In this document: positions 17,501 to 24,565 of the stretch, in pieces | How the letters are laid out: each line of letters starts with the position of its first letter | How positions within the stretch are numbered: the stretch's first letter is position 1 | Virus record (IMG/VR): IMGVR_UViG_3300047319_001547 | Span: 1 to 64,000 of that record | DNA: 64,000 nucleotides | Direction: 5' to 3' (one strand) | DNA from: a virus | The notes under the pieces: generated by a model | What the model was told of the DNA's origin: nothing | The model's input: only the letters and a program-made list of their open reading frames with translations | The model's database searches: none | Made by a program: the position numbers and the translations under genes

Positions 17501-18117
17501 CGACGATCTCGACGTTCGACGACGGGGCGAACAACCGCACGGTCGTGTTCCTCACCGCGTACTCTCAGGTGCAGGCGAACGGCGCGGGCGAGCCGAAGCG
17601 GACCGTCCTCAACTTCCTGCCGGGCTTCATCGTCGCAGACAACCCGGGCAACGGGTCGACCGACGTCGGGCCGGCCGCCGGGTCTGCGTTCGGACGGATC
17701 TTCTCGTCCGGCGGGACCATCCAGGCCATCTCGACGGCCGGCACCACCTACCAGCTGGCCCTCTGGGACACCAACCGCCCGTCGCACGTCGACACCGCCG
17801 ACGAGGCGAACGGCCGGATCATCATCGGCCACACCGGCACCTACAAGATCGAGCTGTCGATCCAGTGCAGCATCGACATCATCGACCAGCTTGCGTTCAC
17901 GATCCGCCGCAACGGCACGCCGTTCGAAGGCGGCGTCATCACCATCATCGGGAGCGCGCAGGGAACCTCGAATGAGCTCTTCATGCAGGTGCACATCGAC
18001 GGCGGATTCGTCGCGTGCGCGGGCGGAGACTTCATCACGGCGGCGGTGACGCCCATCTTCAACAACGGGGCGCAGATCAGCTACCGGGGCAGCCTGTCGA
18101 CTCAGCAGATCGCGTGA
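14563..18117 (+). CDS. Giant tail fibre protein
   Basis: 1184 residues. The N-terminal 110 residues look like an Ig/PKD-type beta sandwich (VKWTFTWLDTP ... DSYLLQLDTLDDTG). A long Ser/Thr/Gly/Val-rich beta-helix-like body follows. At about 480-580 lies the GALGAAQTIGTGTL module also found in the gene upstream. Four repeats of about 53 residues begin near 848, 901, 954 and 1000 (pattern DFYQ.VEANG..VQRP.LNF..G). The last 140 residues look like a C1q/TNF-type jelly-roll tip (GTYKIELSIQCSID, AFTIRRNGTPFEGG). Probably the main receptor-binding fibre. Bases about 16050-16640 are visibly less GC-rich than the flanks. Confidence 0.75.
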   Translation: MGTALLKFSQGITIGTPGQALMVVDGTPVVAGNNDDSHIVKWTFTWLDTPPGSAIPRGLAQTGATPTLTFTPDVPDSYLLQLDTLDDTGHTATDIRAVAVLRPTGRFIPPFEGSSTSINFGGQTRGWAPDMETWLNYLDSLTFSSGAKSTFVFRPAGVATGNVYTSWSLLVTALLACPGPKWVEVDGSLAAAHVPTGTWNLNGFVTFVTSQAVGSAAAKLTFDDGAVFTYTQLTLSGPVVFACDSTSPVATQGAGSLLLLRDGAQILSNPGKAVWLRVSASTPQVVLLNGSTLGGGATAAVTVAAATIMSLTVFSNSVVSASAISGAGTVNAVQDDSGLVNAQTVATLNLTLAALSQQVAYTPAVPADWITPNPTQVKQALDDLAALVPHTRNWAVTTVWWDPANSTALASDDMTNPLRGLDAAHPLLTWNAGVVGAFWGTYSPNFPATVTVNQMSSQPGTTDPVQLSPYGAVVVIVGALGAAQTIGTGTLGSVISKNSSTRQLLTATLTPGTGAVAIGQLIFNSSKGSYAHINFNVSGNVWNISQPYTTGLAEDDTWANGDSYTLFTPVSTAIGGTYALNSFITFEFVSQITVNAEIIKTNFFFCNILGLLINGDTSSIVACDISSSVWRAIGVATTNIIGGQYRGNAIGIAGQFAISGDFIFRGLQLLQAAGSIQNCWTMSTGVSQNFWNIVGGVQVTGYLTGDWKINVSVSSFGSGGALQLSSGTFTSRFLNSGGLLIDGVAFADAFDRTVTPGQWYPKRALTAAALDAAIGGPGGTGFNGIAYGADGAVAIFSLSAITDVSATTPFVLDVAHGGTGLAAPGANGNVLTSNGSVWISAPLPADVDFYQTFEANGVAGVPQRAAVNFVAGTGISVAISDVAGVTTLTIVNTSPASADTDFYQQVEANAGGSVVQRPILNFINGSNISVTAVDNPGNNRTDVTVTSTAPEGPDFYQTVVDESNNPVTQRPTIKFGGNGATISTFDDGANNRTVVFLTAYSQVQANGAGEPKRTVLNFLPGFIVADNPGNGSTDVGPAAGSAFGRIFSSGGTIQAISTAGTTYQLALWDTNRPSHVDTADEANGRIIIGHTGTYKIELSIQCSIDIIDQLAFTIRRNGTPFEGGVITIIGSAQGTSNELFMQVHIDGGFVACAGGDFITAAVTPIFNNGAQISYRGSLSTQQIA

Positions 18118-18224
18118 TCGACTTCGTCTGGCGGCATCAAGACGGTCTGATGACGGTCGGCCTGCTGATCGAGATGACGATCCTGACCGCCTGGGTGGTG
18201 CTGAGCGACTGGGGGAGCGAGTGA
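18114..18224 (+). CDS. Tiny membrane protein
   Basis: 36 residues from GTG in a GTGA overlap with the fibre stop; an ATG 12 codons in is an alternative. One hydrophobic helix (LMTVGLLIEMTILTAWVVL). The stop overlaps the next GTG. Confidence 0.45.
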   Translation: MIDFVWRHQDGLMTVGLLIEMTILTAWVVLSDWGSE

Positions 18225-18403
18225 GTCGGTTGCAGCCCCGTCGGGACGTTAGCGAATCCCAAACGCCCGTGCCTGGAACTCGAGTTCCAACCCCTCAGAG
18301 CATCGCGGTCTGCCGCGCGTGCCGCTGCCGCTATCTCGCGAAGTTCACGCAGTGCGTGAAGTGCGGCGCGGCAAACCCCGGTGCATGTGGATCATCTTCC
18401 TGA
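18221..18403 (+). CDS. Small zinc-ribbon protein with palindrome near the start
   Basis: 60 residues, GTG overlap start. Palindrome copy 6 is read as GTRVP at residues 19-23, and a Cys4 pattern (CRACRC ... CVKC) occupies residues 31-47. The part before the palindrome is polar and looks unstructured. Confidence 0.5.
   Translation: MSRLQPRRDVSESQTPVPGTRVPTPQSIAVCRACRCRYLAKFTQCVKCGAANPGACGSSS
18274..18289. repeat. 16-bp palindrome, copy 6
   Basis: TGGAACTCGAGTTCCA, in frame 53 bp after the start of the gene at 18221. Confidence 0.95.
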
Positions 18404-18906
18404 AGTGGGTCCAGCGGCTTCTCGGACCGATCCGCGTCATCTGGGATCGACCCGGAACCGCCCCCTACATCTCGCGCTCCTACTTCTGGGCGCGCCCTAA
18501 GCGCCCCGACGGCGCGTGGCCGTTCGACGCGACCGGGCAACCGCTGCCCGGCATCAAGCTGCGCGACTTCCCGGTGACGGCGCACCTGCACCAGATCCAC
18601 CAGTCAGACTCAGAGCCGGAGCTCCACTCGCATCCCTGGCGGTGGGCGGTGTCGCTGATTCTCTCAGGCGGCTACGTCGAGGAGCGGCGGTGTCGTGGCT
18701 CGACGGTGCGCGTGCGTCGCGTCCGTCCAGGACAGATCGTTTTCTTCCGGCACGACACGTTTCATCGCCTGGATCTGATCGGCGGCCGGGAGTGCTGGTC
18801 GCTCTTCATCGCGGGCCCAAGACTCGAGGAGCCGTGGAAGTTCTGGAACCGAGAGACCGGAGAAACGGTCAAATGGTACGAGTTCATCGCACGAAAGCGC
18901 GCCTGA
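18385..18906 (+). CDS. Cupin-fold protein
   Basis: 173 residues, ATG start overlapping the previous gene by 19 bp. The core has the cupin layout: strands around LHQIHQSDSEPELHSHPWRW (His81 and His83), a turn GGYVEERR, and a second motif RPGQIVFFRHDTFHRL (His127), then CWSLFIAGP. Metal binding is likely from the His pattern; the substrate is unknown. Related cupin-like proteins occur in other phages of high-GC bacteria. Confidence 0.6.
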   Translation: MWIIFLKWVQRLLGPIRVIWDRPGTAPYISRSYFWARPKRPDGAWPFDATGQPLPGIKLRDFPVTAHLHQIHQSDSEPELHSHPWRWAVSLILSGGYVEERRCRGSTVRVRRVRPGQIVFFRHDTFHRLDLIGGRECWSLFIAGPRLEEPWKFWNRETGETVKWYEFIARKRA

Positions 18907-18907
18907 T

Positions 18908-19195
18908 ATGTTCCCCGGGATGTGGGGATGCCCGTCGACTCCGCTCTGGCCGCCTCCGATGGAGAAGAAGCCGCCCGGAGATCCTAGCAAGCCGGTCGCG
19001 TGCGTCCTCAAGCACAAGGGCGACTACGTCGACACGTCGTGGTGCGGACTCGGGATCGAGATGGGCGCCTACCTGTTTCCGGATCCGAAGTACGCCGAGC
19101 GGTATTACGCGGACGTGAAGGGCAAGGGACTGCGGGCGTGCCCGGACTGCGTGAGGGCGATCCGGGAAGCGCTCGCCAAAGGAGATCTGAAATGA
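18908..19195 (+). CDS. Hypothetical Cys-containing protein
   Basis: 95 residues, ATG start. Pro-rich N-terminus, then VACVLKHKGDYVDTSWCG and a C-terminal RACPDCVRAIREAL. Four cysteines could form a zinc site. The stop overlaps the next ATG. Confidence 0.5.
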   Translation: MFPGMWGCPSTPLWPPPMEKKPPGDPSKPVACVLKHKGDYVDTSWCGLGIEMGAYLFPDPKYAERYYADVKGKGLRACPDCVRAIREALAKGDLK

Positions 19196-19665
19196 CCGAC
19201 ATGAGGCTGAGCGGGGATGCGATTCTGGTGACGCTGATCGAGCTCGAGGCGACTGCCGATCGAGGCACGCCCGTCGAGGAGGCGGAGCGCGTGCTCGATC
19301 GATTCGAAGCGATTCAGCGCGAGGCGACGATCCGTTCGATGCGCGCCGAGGTGCGGGTCGCCGAGGACGTCGCGAAGCAGATTCACGACAGCTGCGACAA
19401 GCGCGAGTGGAAGGTGGCGAGCACGATCGCGGCCGCCTACGGGAGCAACATGGGCAAGACGCAGCACCCGTGCTGCTGGCCGTTCGCGCTCCGGTTCGCC
19501 CTGATGGCGCAGGGGATGGCGCCCGGCGCGATCGACGAGAAGCAGGGGGCGGAGTTCGTCCGCGTGCTGCTCGAGATGAGGGACGCGCTGCTGCGCCAGA
19601 TCGACGTCGATGTCGAGCTGAAGAACGCGCAGATGAATCCGACGCCGGCGTCCGGAGCGGTCTGA
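19192..19665 (+). CDS. Hypothetical helical protein
   Basis: 157 residues, start in an ATGA overlap. Almost entirely helical and charged, with one HPCCWPFALRF segment near residue 92. The stop overlaps the next ATG. No family recognised. Confidence 0.5.
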   Translation: MTDMRLSGDAILVTLIELEATADRGTPVEEAERVLDRFEAIQREATIRSMRAEVRVAEDVAKQIHDSCDKREWKVASTIAAAYGSNMGKTQHPCCWPFALRFALMAQGMAPGAIDEKQGAEFVRVLLEMRDALLRQIDVDVELKNAQMNPTPASGAV

Positions 19666-19970
19666 TGGCGGCTCTTCAGGAAGCGATCGACGCGCTGGCG
19701 AAGCGCGCGAATCAGATCGCCCGGTTCGTCGGCCTCTGGCGGGCGAACCGCACGCAGGCCGGCAAGGCGGCCCATCAGACCTACGGGCACGGCAAGGTGC
19801 CGCGCGATCTTCACTACGCGCTCCACCCCGCCGACGAGCAGCACCCGCGCGGCTACCAGCGGGTCCGGCTGGCGCAAGGAATTTATGCGAACGTCCGGGC
19901 AGGCTACGGTGAGGGAGCGCGGGCAGCCCGCGCGCGCCGGGGAGGACGTGGACCTTTCGGAGGGGCTTGA
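19665..19970 (+). CDS. Basic hypothetical protein
   Basis: 101 residues, ATG overlapping the upstream stop. Basic throughout, with HYALHPADEQHPRGYQRVRLAQ and an Arg/Gly-rich C-terminus that could bind nucleic acid. No family recognised. Confidence 0.45.
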   Translation: MAALQEAIDALAKRANQIARFVGLWRANRTQAGKAAHQTYGHGKVPRDLHYALHPADEQHPRGYQRVRLAQGIYANVRAGYGEGARAARARRGGRGPFGGA

Positions 19971-19971
19971 G

Positions 19972-20139
19972 ATGTCGGGCGACAAGGACGGATTCGACGA
20001 GGCGGACTCGGTGGTGACGTCGGTCGAGACCCCGACCGCGCTGAAGTCGGAGCGTCCGAAGAAGACCCGATCGGGCGAGCACGAGTTCGTGCTTCCGAAG
20101 CAGCACAAGAAGATCAGCTGGAACTCGAGTTCCAAGTGA
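19972..20139 (+). CDS. Small hypothetical protein ending in the palindrome
   Basis: 55 residues from ATG. Acidic then basic, probably disordered. Palindrome copy 7 supplies the last codons, read as WNSSSK, the third possible frame of the site. The stop overlaps the next GTG. Confidence 0.45.
   Translation: MSGDKDGFDEADSVVTSVETPTALKSERPKKTRSGEHEFVLPKQHKKISWNSSSK
20119..20134. repeat. 16-bp palindrome, copy 7
   Basis: TGGAACTCGAGTTCCA, ending one base before the GTG start at 20136. Confidence 0.95.
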
Positions 20140-20324
20140 GATCCGGCGAGAACATCCGCGACGATCTTCGCGAGGTCATCACCCGTCTGTTCGTGCGCGG
20201 CGTCTTTTTCTGTTTGGAAGAGGACAACGACTTTTACGCGACCCTGCAGTTCGAGGAAGCCAGGGATTGGGCGGTGCTCGCAACGATAACGATGCCGAAC
20301 CGGGGTCCCTGGGCGAGAGCGTGA
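20136..20324 (+). CDS. Small hypothetical protein
   Basis: 62 residues, GTG overlap start directly after the palindrome. Beta-rich pattern with FFCLEEDNDFYATLQFEEA. No family recognised. Confidence 0.45.
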   Translation: MRSGENIRDDLREVITRLFVRGVFFCLEEDNDFYATLQFEEARDWAVLATITMPNRGPWARA

Positions 20325-20355
20325 TAACCGCGCCTCCGGGCGCTACGCTCCGCCC
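20321..20355 (+). promoter_or_regulatory. Candidate leaderless promoter of the lysozyme gene
   Basis: GTGATA at 20321, 17 bp, TACGCT at 20344-20349, 6 nt, ATG at 20356. No Shine-Dalgarno sequence. Confidence 0.5.
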
Positions 20356-21147
20356 ATGCTGAAGGGCGTCGACGTCTCGGTCGTGCAGGGCCACGTCGAC
20401 TGGCATCAGGTCGCGGACGCGGGGGTGCGGTTCGCCTTCCTGAAGTGCGGCGAGGGCAACAAGGGGACGGACCCGCAGCTGGGGCGGCCCGGCTGGGAGG
20501 TCGACCACCGCCGCGCGGCCGGTCAGAGCGGGCAGGATCCGCTCTTCGACTGGAACGTCGGGCACGCGAAGGCGGCCGGCATCCTGGTGGCCCCCTACAG
20601 CTTCGCGTATCCGCTACCCCATCAGGACGGCAATCCCGTCAGGGACCCGGAGATCCAGGCGAAGTTTCACTTCGACCTCTCGCTCGGACTCGGCAGCATC
20701 AGAGGCGACCTGACGCCGATGCTCGACTTCGAGTGGCCCGCCCCGGTCGACTGGGCGAAGTGGGGATGCAGCAGCAATCAGATGGTGGACTGGCTGGAGC
20801 TCTATCTGGGCGCCGCCGACGCTTACTGGGGGACGAAGCTCGGCTGCTACACCTACCCGGACTTCTGGCACCACCTGACGGTCGGGCTCGACGCCTTGCA
20901 CGCCGCGAAGCTGGTCGTGATCTGCACCGGCCGCGTCTTCTGGCCGGCCGACTACCCGAACCCCGGCCGCTGGCCGTCCGACATCGAGCGGCCGCGCGCG
21001 TTCGCGCCGTTCGGCAACCCGACCTTCTGGCAGTTCAGCGGCGGCCAGATGGCGATGCCGGGCGGCGGCCCTCCAACAGACCTGGACGTGTTCCTGGGCG
21101 ACGAGAATGCCCTCAGGGGGCTCGCAGGACTGGACCCCCTACCGTGA
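20356..21147 (+). CDS. Glycoside hydrolase family 25-type endolysin (lysozyme)
   Basis: 263 residues, no signal peptide. KGVDVSVVQG (Asp6) at the N-terminus and PMLDFEW (Asp124, Glu126) in the middle match the paired acidic motifs of GH25 muramidases, which cut the peptidoglycan glycan chain. VRFAFLKCGEG and GILVAPYSFAY fall at the expected barrel strands, and the C-terminal FWQFSGG closes the barrel. No separate cell-wall-binding domain is seen. Probably the lysis enzyme; a structural lysin is less likely given its separation from the tail genes. Confidence 0.85.
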   Translation: MLKGVDVSVVQGHVDWHQVADAGVRFAFLKCGEGNKGTDPQLGRPGWEVDHRRAAGQSGQDPLFDWNVGHAKAAGILVAPYSFAYPLPHQDGNPVRDPEIQAKFHFDLSLGLGSIRGDLTPMLDFEWPAPVDWAKWGCSSNQMVDWLELYLGAADAYWGTKLGCYTYPDFWHHLTVGLDALHAAKLVVICTGRVFWPADYPNPGRWPSDIERPRAFAPFGNPTFWQFSGGQMAMPGGGPPTDLDVFLGDENALRGLAGLDPLP

Positions 21148-21299
21148 GAGGGGTCGCTTGGAACGTGCGCGTGGATGCCTCTCCTGAGCCCGTGACGCAG
21201 GTCGTGGCGGTTGGGTGGCACGAAGCCCGCGCCGACGCTGCCGCGAAGTTGAACGTCGCGAAGGAACGGATCCACGTTTCACAGGTGAGGTCGCCGTGA
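21144..21299 (+). CDS. Small hypothetical protein
   Basis: 51 residues, GTG overlap start. It has VVAVGWHEARADAAAKLNV. The stop overlaps the next GTG. No family recognised. Confidence 0.45.
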   Translation: MRGVAWNVRVDASPEPVTQVVAVGWHEARADAAAKLNVAKERIHVSQVRSP

Positions 21300-21742
21300 G
21301 GCTCGGCAGCTGGGCGGACTCGAACCTGAGGGCAGCCAGGAGCACCGAGCAGGCGATCTCGCTGCTCCGCGCCATCCCGGGCGGGCCGAAGATCTCCAAC
21401 CCGATCCGGTACGCCGGGCCGTCGCCCATCCAGCAGCAATTCTCGAACGAGGATCTGAATTCGCGAATCGCGAACGCGCCGATCCGCAAGGTCGCGATCT
21501 CGAGCCTCGTGACGGGCCAGCAGCACACCGTCGTGCGCGGGCGCGTCGAGTCGTACATCAAGAAGCCCCACCTCATCCCGGAGGGCGCGCACCACAAGCA
21601 CCACGGCGGCCCGATCGACCTCCCGATCGTCATGCTGTTCGACGGGAAGCGCTGGCTCTGGGACGGTCACCACCGCGTGATGGCGGAGACCCTCCTGGGG
21701 GCTCGGATGATCCGGGCACGCGTGGTCGACCTGGAGAAGTGA
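21296..21742 (+). CDS. ParB/sulfiredoxin-fold protein
   Basis: 148 residues, GTG overlap start. The C-terminal 80 residues match the ParB N-terminal/Srx fold: a strand leading into SLVTGQQHTVVRGRVESYI, then PIDLPIVMLFDGKRWLWDGHHRVMAETLLG, where DGHHR (residues 123-127) is the G-H-R nucleotide-binding motif, and a closing RARVVDL strand. There is no HTH domain, so it is not a complete partition protein. It is likely a phage ParB-like nuclease or CTPase-type protein; its target is unknown. Confidence 0.65.
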   Translation: MRLGSWADSNLRAARSTEQAISLLRAIPGGPKISNPIRYAGPSPIQQQFSNEDLNSRIANAPIRKVAISSLVTGQQHTVVRGRVESYIKKPHLIPEGAHHKHHGGPIDLPIVMLFDGKRWLWDGHHRVMAETLLGARMIRARVVDLEK

Positions 21743-21771
21743 GCCAAACCCTTCCGGTTTTCAGATACCCT

Positions 21772-21806
21772 TAGACAACCTTGTCTAACGGCCGTAGGAT
21801 TTAGGC
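21772..21806 (+). promoter_or_regulatory. Leaderless promoter with class B palindrome
   Basis: TAGACA (-35), exact 17-bp spacer, TAGGAT (-10), 6 nt, ATG at 21807. TAGACAACCTTGTCTA at 21772-21787 is a near-perfect 16-bp inverted repeat covering the -35, as expected of an operator. Same layout as at 27004 and 27970. Confidence 0.75.
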
Positions 21807-22352
21807 ATGACCAGCCGCCACTACTGCTTCGCAGCCTTCGCGCTCCTCGTCCTGGTGTTCTTCGGGTGCGCGGCTCCGCACCGCCCGCTGGCGACCCACT
21901 ACCGGATCGAGATCGACCCGTCGTTCCCCGACTACGCGGTGCCGGCGATCGTCGACGCCGCCGAGTCCTGGAAGGTCGCCGCCCCGGGGCTGACGCTCGA
22001 CGTCGTGATCTCGCAGTGCAGCCTGGAGCCGGAGGCGATCTGCGTCGCGCCCGTCGTCGCCATGACGGCTCATCCCGGCAAGGTCGGCTGGACGGATGAA
22101 TATCCGGCGGCCGACGACGCCACCATCACGGTGCTGCCGACGCACGCGAACGTCGAGATGACGAAGATCGTCGCGCACGAGTTCGGCCACGCGATGGGGC
22201 TGAGCCACGACGTCCCGGGAACCGTCATGTGCGAGGACGTCAACTGCGCGGCCAACAAGGTGACGTGCGGCGACGTCGCGCAGTTCTGGAGGGTCCGGGG
22301 CGGCCCGGCGGCGTTCGCTCACGCGTGCGGCGTGGCGCCGACGAATCCGTGA
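21807..22352 (+). CDS. Metzincin-type zinc protease, putative lipoprotein
   Basis: 181 residues from a leaderless ATG. Signal peptide with lipobox-like VFFGC (Cys21). The catalytic motif HEFGHAMGLSH at 124-134 is the metzincin HExxHxxGxxH signature, and GTVM (Met141) is a plausible Met-turn. Upstream, a matrixin-like strand pattern is visible (YRIEIDPSF, ITVLPTH). Family knowledge implies a secreted zinc endopeptidase; as a lipoprotein it would act at the host envelope. A second metzincin follows at 22574. Confidence 0.75.
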   Translation: MTSRHYCFAAFALLVLVFFGCAAPHRPLATHYRIEIDPSFPDYAVPAIVDAAESWKVAAPGLTLDVVISQCSLEPEAICVAPVVAMTAHPGKVGWTDEYPAADDATITVLPTHANVEMTKIVAHEFGHAMGLSHDVPGTVMCEDVNCAANKVTCGDVAQFWRVRGGPAAFAHACGVAPTNP

Positions 22353-22354
22353 GG

Positions 22355-22367
22355 TAGGCTTCACGAC
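22355..22367 (+). promoter_or_regulatory. Candidate leaderless promoter (-10 TAGGCT)
   Basis: TAGGCT at 22355-22360, 7 nt, ATG 22368. It lies immediately after the upstream stop. Confidence 0.4.
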
Positions 22368-22577
22368 ATGAGGGCCCGCGCAGCACTGGTGTTCGTCGTC
22401 GCTCTGGCGGCATGCCGTTCGGCGGACGTTCCGCAAGCGCGCGGGCGCGCTTGCGGTGGAGACGTCGACTGCGCCCTCGACGGCAGTCAGGTCTGCCGGT
22501 TCCCGGCCGCCAACACGCGCGCGGTGTGCGTTCCCGCCAACGGGCGGGCGCCCGACTGGATGCCGGACCCTCTGTGA
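22368..22577 (+). CDS. Small Cys-rich putative lipoprotein
   Basis: 69 residues. Signal peptide with good lipobox ALAAC (Cys16), then a mature part with four more cysteines (CGGDVDC, VCRF, AVCV) likely disulfide-bonded after export. The stop overlaps the next gene's GTG. It sits between the two metzincins and may be an accessory or inhibitor; that is inference. Confidence 0.6.
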   Translation: MRARAALVFVVALAACRSADVPQARGRACGGDVDCALDGSQVCRFPAANTRAVCVPANGRAPDWMPDPL

Positions 22578-23167
22578 ACGCGGGGTGGCTGGCGCTCCTG
22601 CTGGTCTCCTGCGCGGCCCTGCCGCACTCCGCCACTCCGCTCCCCCAAGCCACCGAACCGACGCTCGACGTCGCGGTCTGGCTGGACTCGCGATTCAATC
22701 CCGCCGAGAACGCGGCCGCCCGCGCTGCGCTCGAGGAGTGGAACGACGCGCTGGGCGGCTACGCGCACTTCTTCGTCGAGAGCGACAAGCTGGACCACCC
22801 GTCGGCCGACCCGATCGTCATCTCGTCTGCCATCATCCGACTCGGCCCGACCGTCACGATCGACCGGGAGCCGGACGACTGCGCGGTCTGCTCCTGGCAC
22901 GTGAAGTATCTGGCGTGGATGCCCCACGTGTTCGACCGCGACATCCACATCATCTCGTCCCGCATCGAGCGCGACCACGACGACTTCCGCGGGATCGTCG
23001 AGCACGAGATCGGGCACTTCCTGGGGCTGAAGCACGTCGAGACGCCCGCCCAGCTGATGTCGGACCACATCGAGATCCAGTGCATGTGCGTCGACGAGGA
23101 CACGCTGAGGCGCGTCGCGAAGCTCCATCGCTGGAACTTCGACCACATGCGGCCGGGCTGCCGATGA
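22574..23167 (+). CDS. Second metzincin-type zinc protease, putative lipoprotein
   Basis: 197 residues from GTG in a 4-bp overlap. Signal peptide with lipobox-like LLVSC (Cys13). HEIGHFLGLKH at 144-154 is the metzincin signature; QLMSDH supplies a candidate Met-turn (Met162). Two Cys pairs (CAVC, CMC) may stabilise it outside the cell. Sequence outside the active site differs clearly from the protein at 21807, so these are not a recent duplication. Confidence 0.75.
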   Translation: MNAGWLALLLVSCAALPHSATPLPQATEPTLDVAVWLDSRFNPAENAAARAALEEWNDALGGYAHFFVESDKLDHPSADPIVISSAIIRLGPTVTIDREPDDCAVCSWHVKYLAWMPHVFDRDIHIISSRIERDHDDFRGIVEHEIGHFLGLKHVETPAQLMSDHIEIQCMCVDEDTLRRVAKLHRWNFDHMRPGCR

Positions 23168-23170
23168 GTG

Positions 23171-23190
23171 GCTGGAACTCGAGTTCCAGC
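23171..23190. repeat. 16-bp palindrome, copy 8
   Basis: Core at 23173-23188, extended to a 20-bp perfect inverted repeat. Intergenic: 3 bp after the metzincin stop and touching the -10 hexamer at 23191. Confidence 0.95.
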
Positions 23191-23203
23191 TAGGGTCTTG
23201 AGG
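23191..23203 (+). promoter_or_regulatory. Leaderless promoter abutting the palindrome
   Basis: TAGGGT at 23191-23196, 7 nt, ATG 23204. The palindrome occupies the spacer and -35 region, so a bound protein would block or replace -35 contact. Confidence 0.6.
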
Positions 23204-23707
23204 ATGTTCCCTCTCGCCACCGCCACGCCCGCGTCGAACGCCGCGAACTCGAAGAACGCCAAGCAGGCCAGCACGGCGGCGGAGAAGATGAGCGGCGCGA
23301 CCTCGGAGGACGACCACGAGTCGCACGACCGCGCCGCGTCCGCCCACTACGACGCCGCGAGCGCGAACCGGCAGGCGGGCAATCAGACGGCGGCGGACCG
23401 CCACATGGCGCAGGCGAAGGTGCACGGCGAGAAGGCGCAGTTCGGCCGTCAGGCCAAGAGCTTCGCGGACGACATGTCGCGATCGGCCGAGCAGCTGAGC
23501 GCCAAGGCGGAGAAGTCGCAGTTCGGCAAGGACGACGAGGATCCGCGCTCCGAGAAGGAGCTCCACGCCGACGCCGCTCAGGCGCACGACCGGGCCGCGA
23601 AGGCACACGAGCTCGCGGCACCGGGCGGCAGAGAAGCCGCATACCACGCCGCGAAGGCGGAGAAGCACGGATCGATCGGGAAGAACGGGCCGCCCCCGAC
23701 CGCGTGA
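23204..23707 (+). CDS. Ala/Lys/His-rich helical protein
   Basis: 167 residues; ATG 23204 chosen because it follows the leaderless promoter. Composition is dominated by Ala, Lys, Glu, Asp and His with repeated units such as SHDRAASAHYDAA, AHDRAAKAHELAA and AAYHAAKAEKHG, about 25-30 residues apart. Likely a long helix or coiled coil. Function unknown; a virion-associated or DNA-condensing role is possible. Confidence 0.55.
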   Translation: MFPLATATPASNAANSKNAKQASTAAEKMSGATSEDDHESHDRAASAHYDAASANRQAGNQTAADRHMAQAKVHGEKAQFGRQAKSFADDMSRSAEQLSAKAEKSQFGKDDEDPRSEKELHADAAQAHDRAAKAHELAAPGGREAAYHAAKAEKHGSIGKNGPPPTA

Positions 23708-23723
23708 GCGGCATCCCACGGTC

Positions 23724-24302
23724 GTGAGACGAGACGGCGAGGTCGCGGAGAAGCGCGCGAACTACCGCCGCGGGTTCTGCATCTGGTGCGGCGAGAAGGT
23801 TGCGCCGCCGCGCCGCACGTACTGCTCGAAGGAGTGCGTCCACGAGTGGTACCTGCGGACCAGCCAGTCGTACGTCCGCACGCTGGTGAAGCGCCGCGAC
23901 GGGGGGATCTGCGCCGACTGCGGGCGAGACTGCGTGGCGCTCCACCGCGACCTCGAGATGGTGGCGGCTCGGAGCGCGGGGGAGTTCGTCGACCGCTGCG
24001 TCAGCTTGAAGATCGAGAAGCGCGTGCCTCAGTGGCACTTGTGGATCGCGCTGGCGCGCTGCGAGTCGCTGGACCAGGAGCACGGGAGGGAAGCAGATCG
24101 ATCGAAGAACTCTCTGAGGCTCGACCTGTCGGGGCGCGGCTCGACGTTCGTCAGAAGCCTCTGGGATGCCGACCACACGACCAGCCTGGAGGAGGGCGGG
24201 TCACATCAGATCGTGAATCTCCAGACGCTCTGCTGGGCTTGTCACAAGGCCAAGACGGCGCTGCATGCTGCCCGGCGTGCGGCGCGCAGGAGGGCGAAGT
24301 GA
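23724..24302 (+). CDS. HNH endonuclease with N-terminal zinc knuckles
   Basis: 192 residues, GTG start. The N-terminal part has CIWCGE and YCSKECVHEW, a treble-clef-like Cys pattern, followed by RDGGICADCGRD. The HNH core is LWDADHTTSLEEGGSHQIVNLQTLCWACHKAKT: His151 of the DH pair, Asn165 and His174, with CxxC zinc ligands. This layout matches stand-alone HNH nucleases common in phages, often tied to packaging or homing. No intron or intein context is visible here. Confidence 0.75.
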   Translation: MRRDGEVAEKRANYRRGFCIWCGEKVAPPRRTYCSKECVHEWYLRTSQSYVRTLVKRRDGGICADCGRDCVALHRDLEMVAARSAGEFVDRCVSLKIEKRVPQWHLWIALARCESLDQEHGREADRSKNSLRLDLSGRGSTFVRSLWDADHTTSLEEGGSHQIVNLQTLCWACHKAKTALHAARRAARRRAK

Positions 24303-24565
24303 CGCCGCGGAAGATCACGCGCTGCCGTCACTGCGGGTATTTCCGCGACGTCGTGTCGGTCGCGAAGGTACTGCCGGAACTCTGCCAAGGGTGCGCGCAG
24401 ACGCTGAGGAGGATCAGAGAGCGAACAACCGCCAAGGAATTAGCCGACGCAATGGCGCGCGTGGTTTTCACCGACCAAGCGGCAAAGGTGCTCGAGGAGC
24501 TGTTCCACGATCGGTACGTTCCCAATCTGAGCCGGAGGACACCTGATGAGACTCGTCTACCTTGA
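24299..24565 (+). CDS. Small zinc-finger protein
   Basis: 88 residues, GTG overlap start. Cys4 motif CRHCG ... CQGCAQTLRRI in the first 38 residues, then a helical tail. It overlaps the next gene by 20 bp. No specific family recognised. Confidence 0.5.
   Translation: MTPRKITRCRHCGYFRDVVSVAKVLPELCQGCAQTLRRIRERTTAKELADAMARVVFTDQAAKVLEELFHDRYVPNLSRRTPDETRLP

Noticed and set aside
21296-21742. Complete ParB partition protein acting on the palindromes as parS
   Set aside because: Only the ParB/Srx catalytic fold is present, with no HTH or dimer domain and no ParA in the window.
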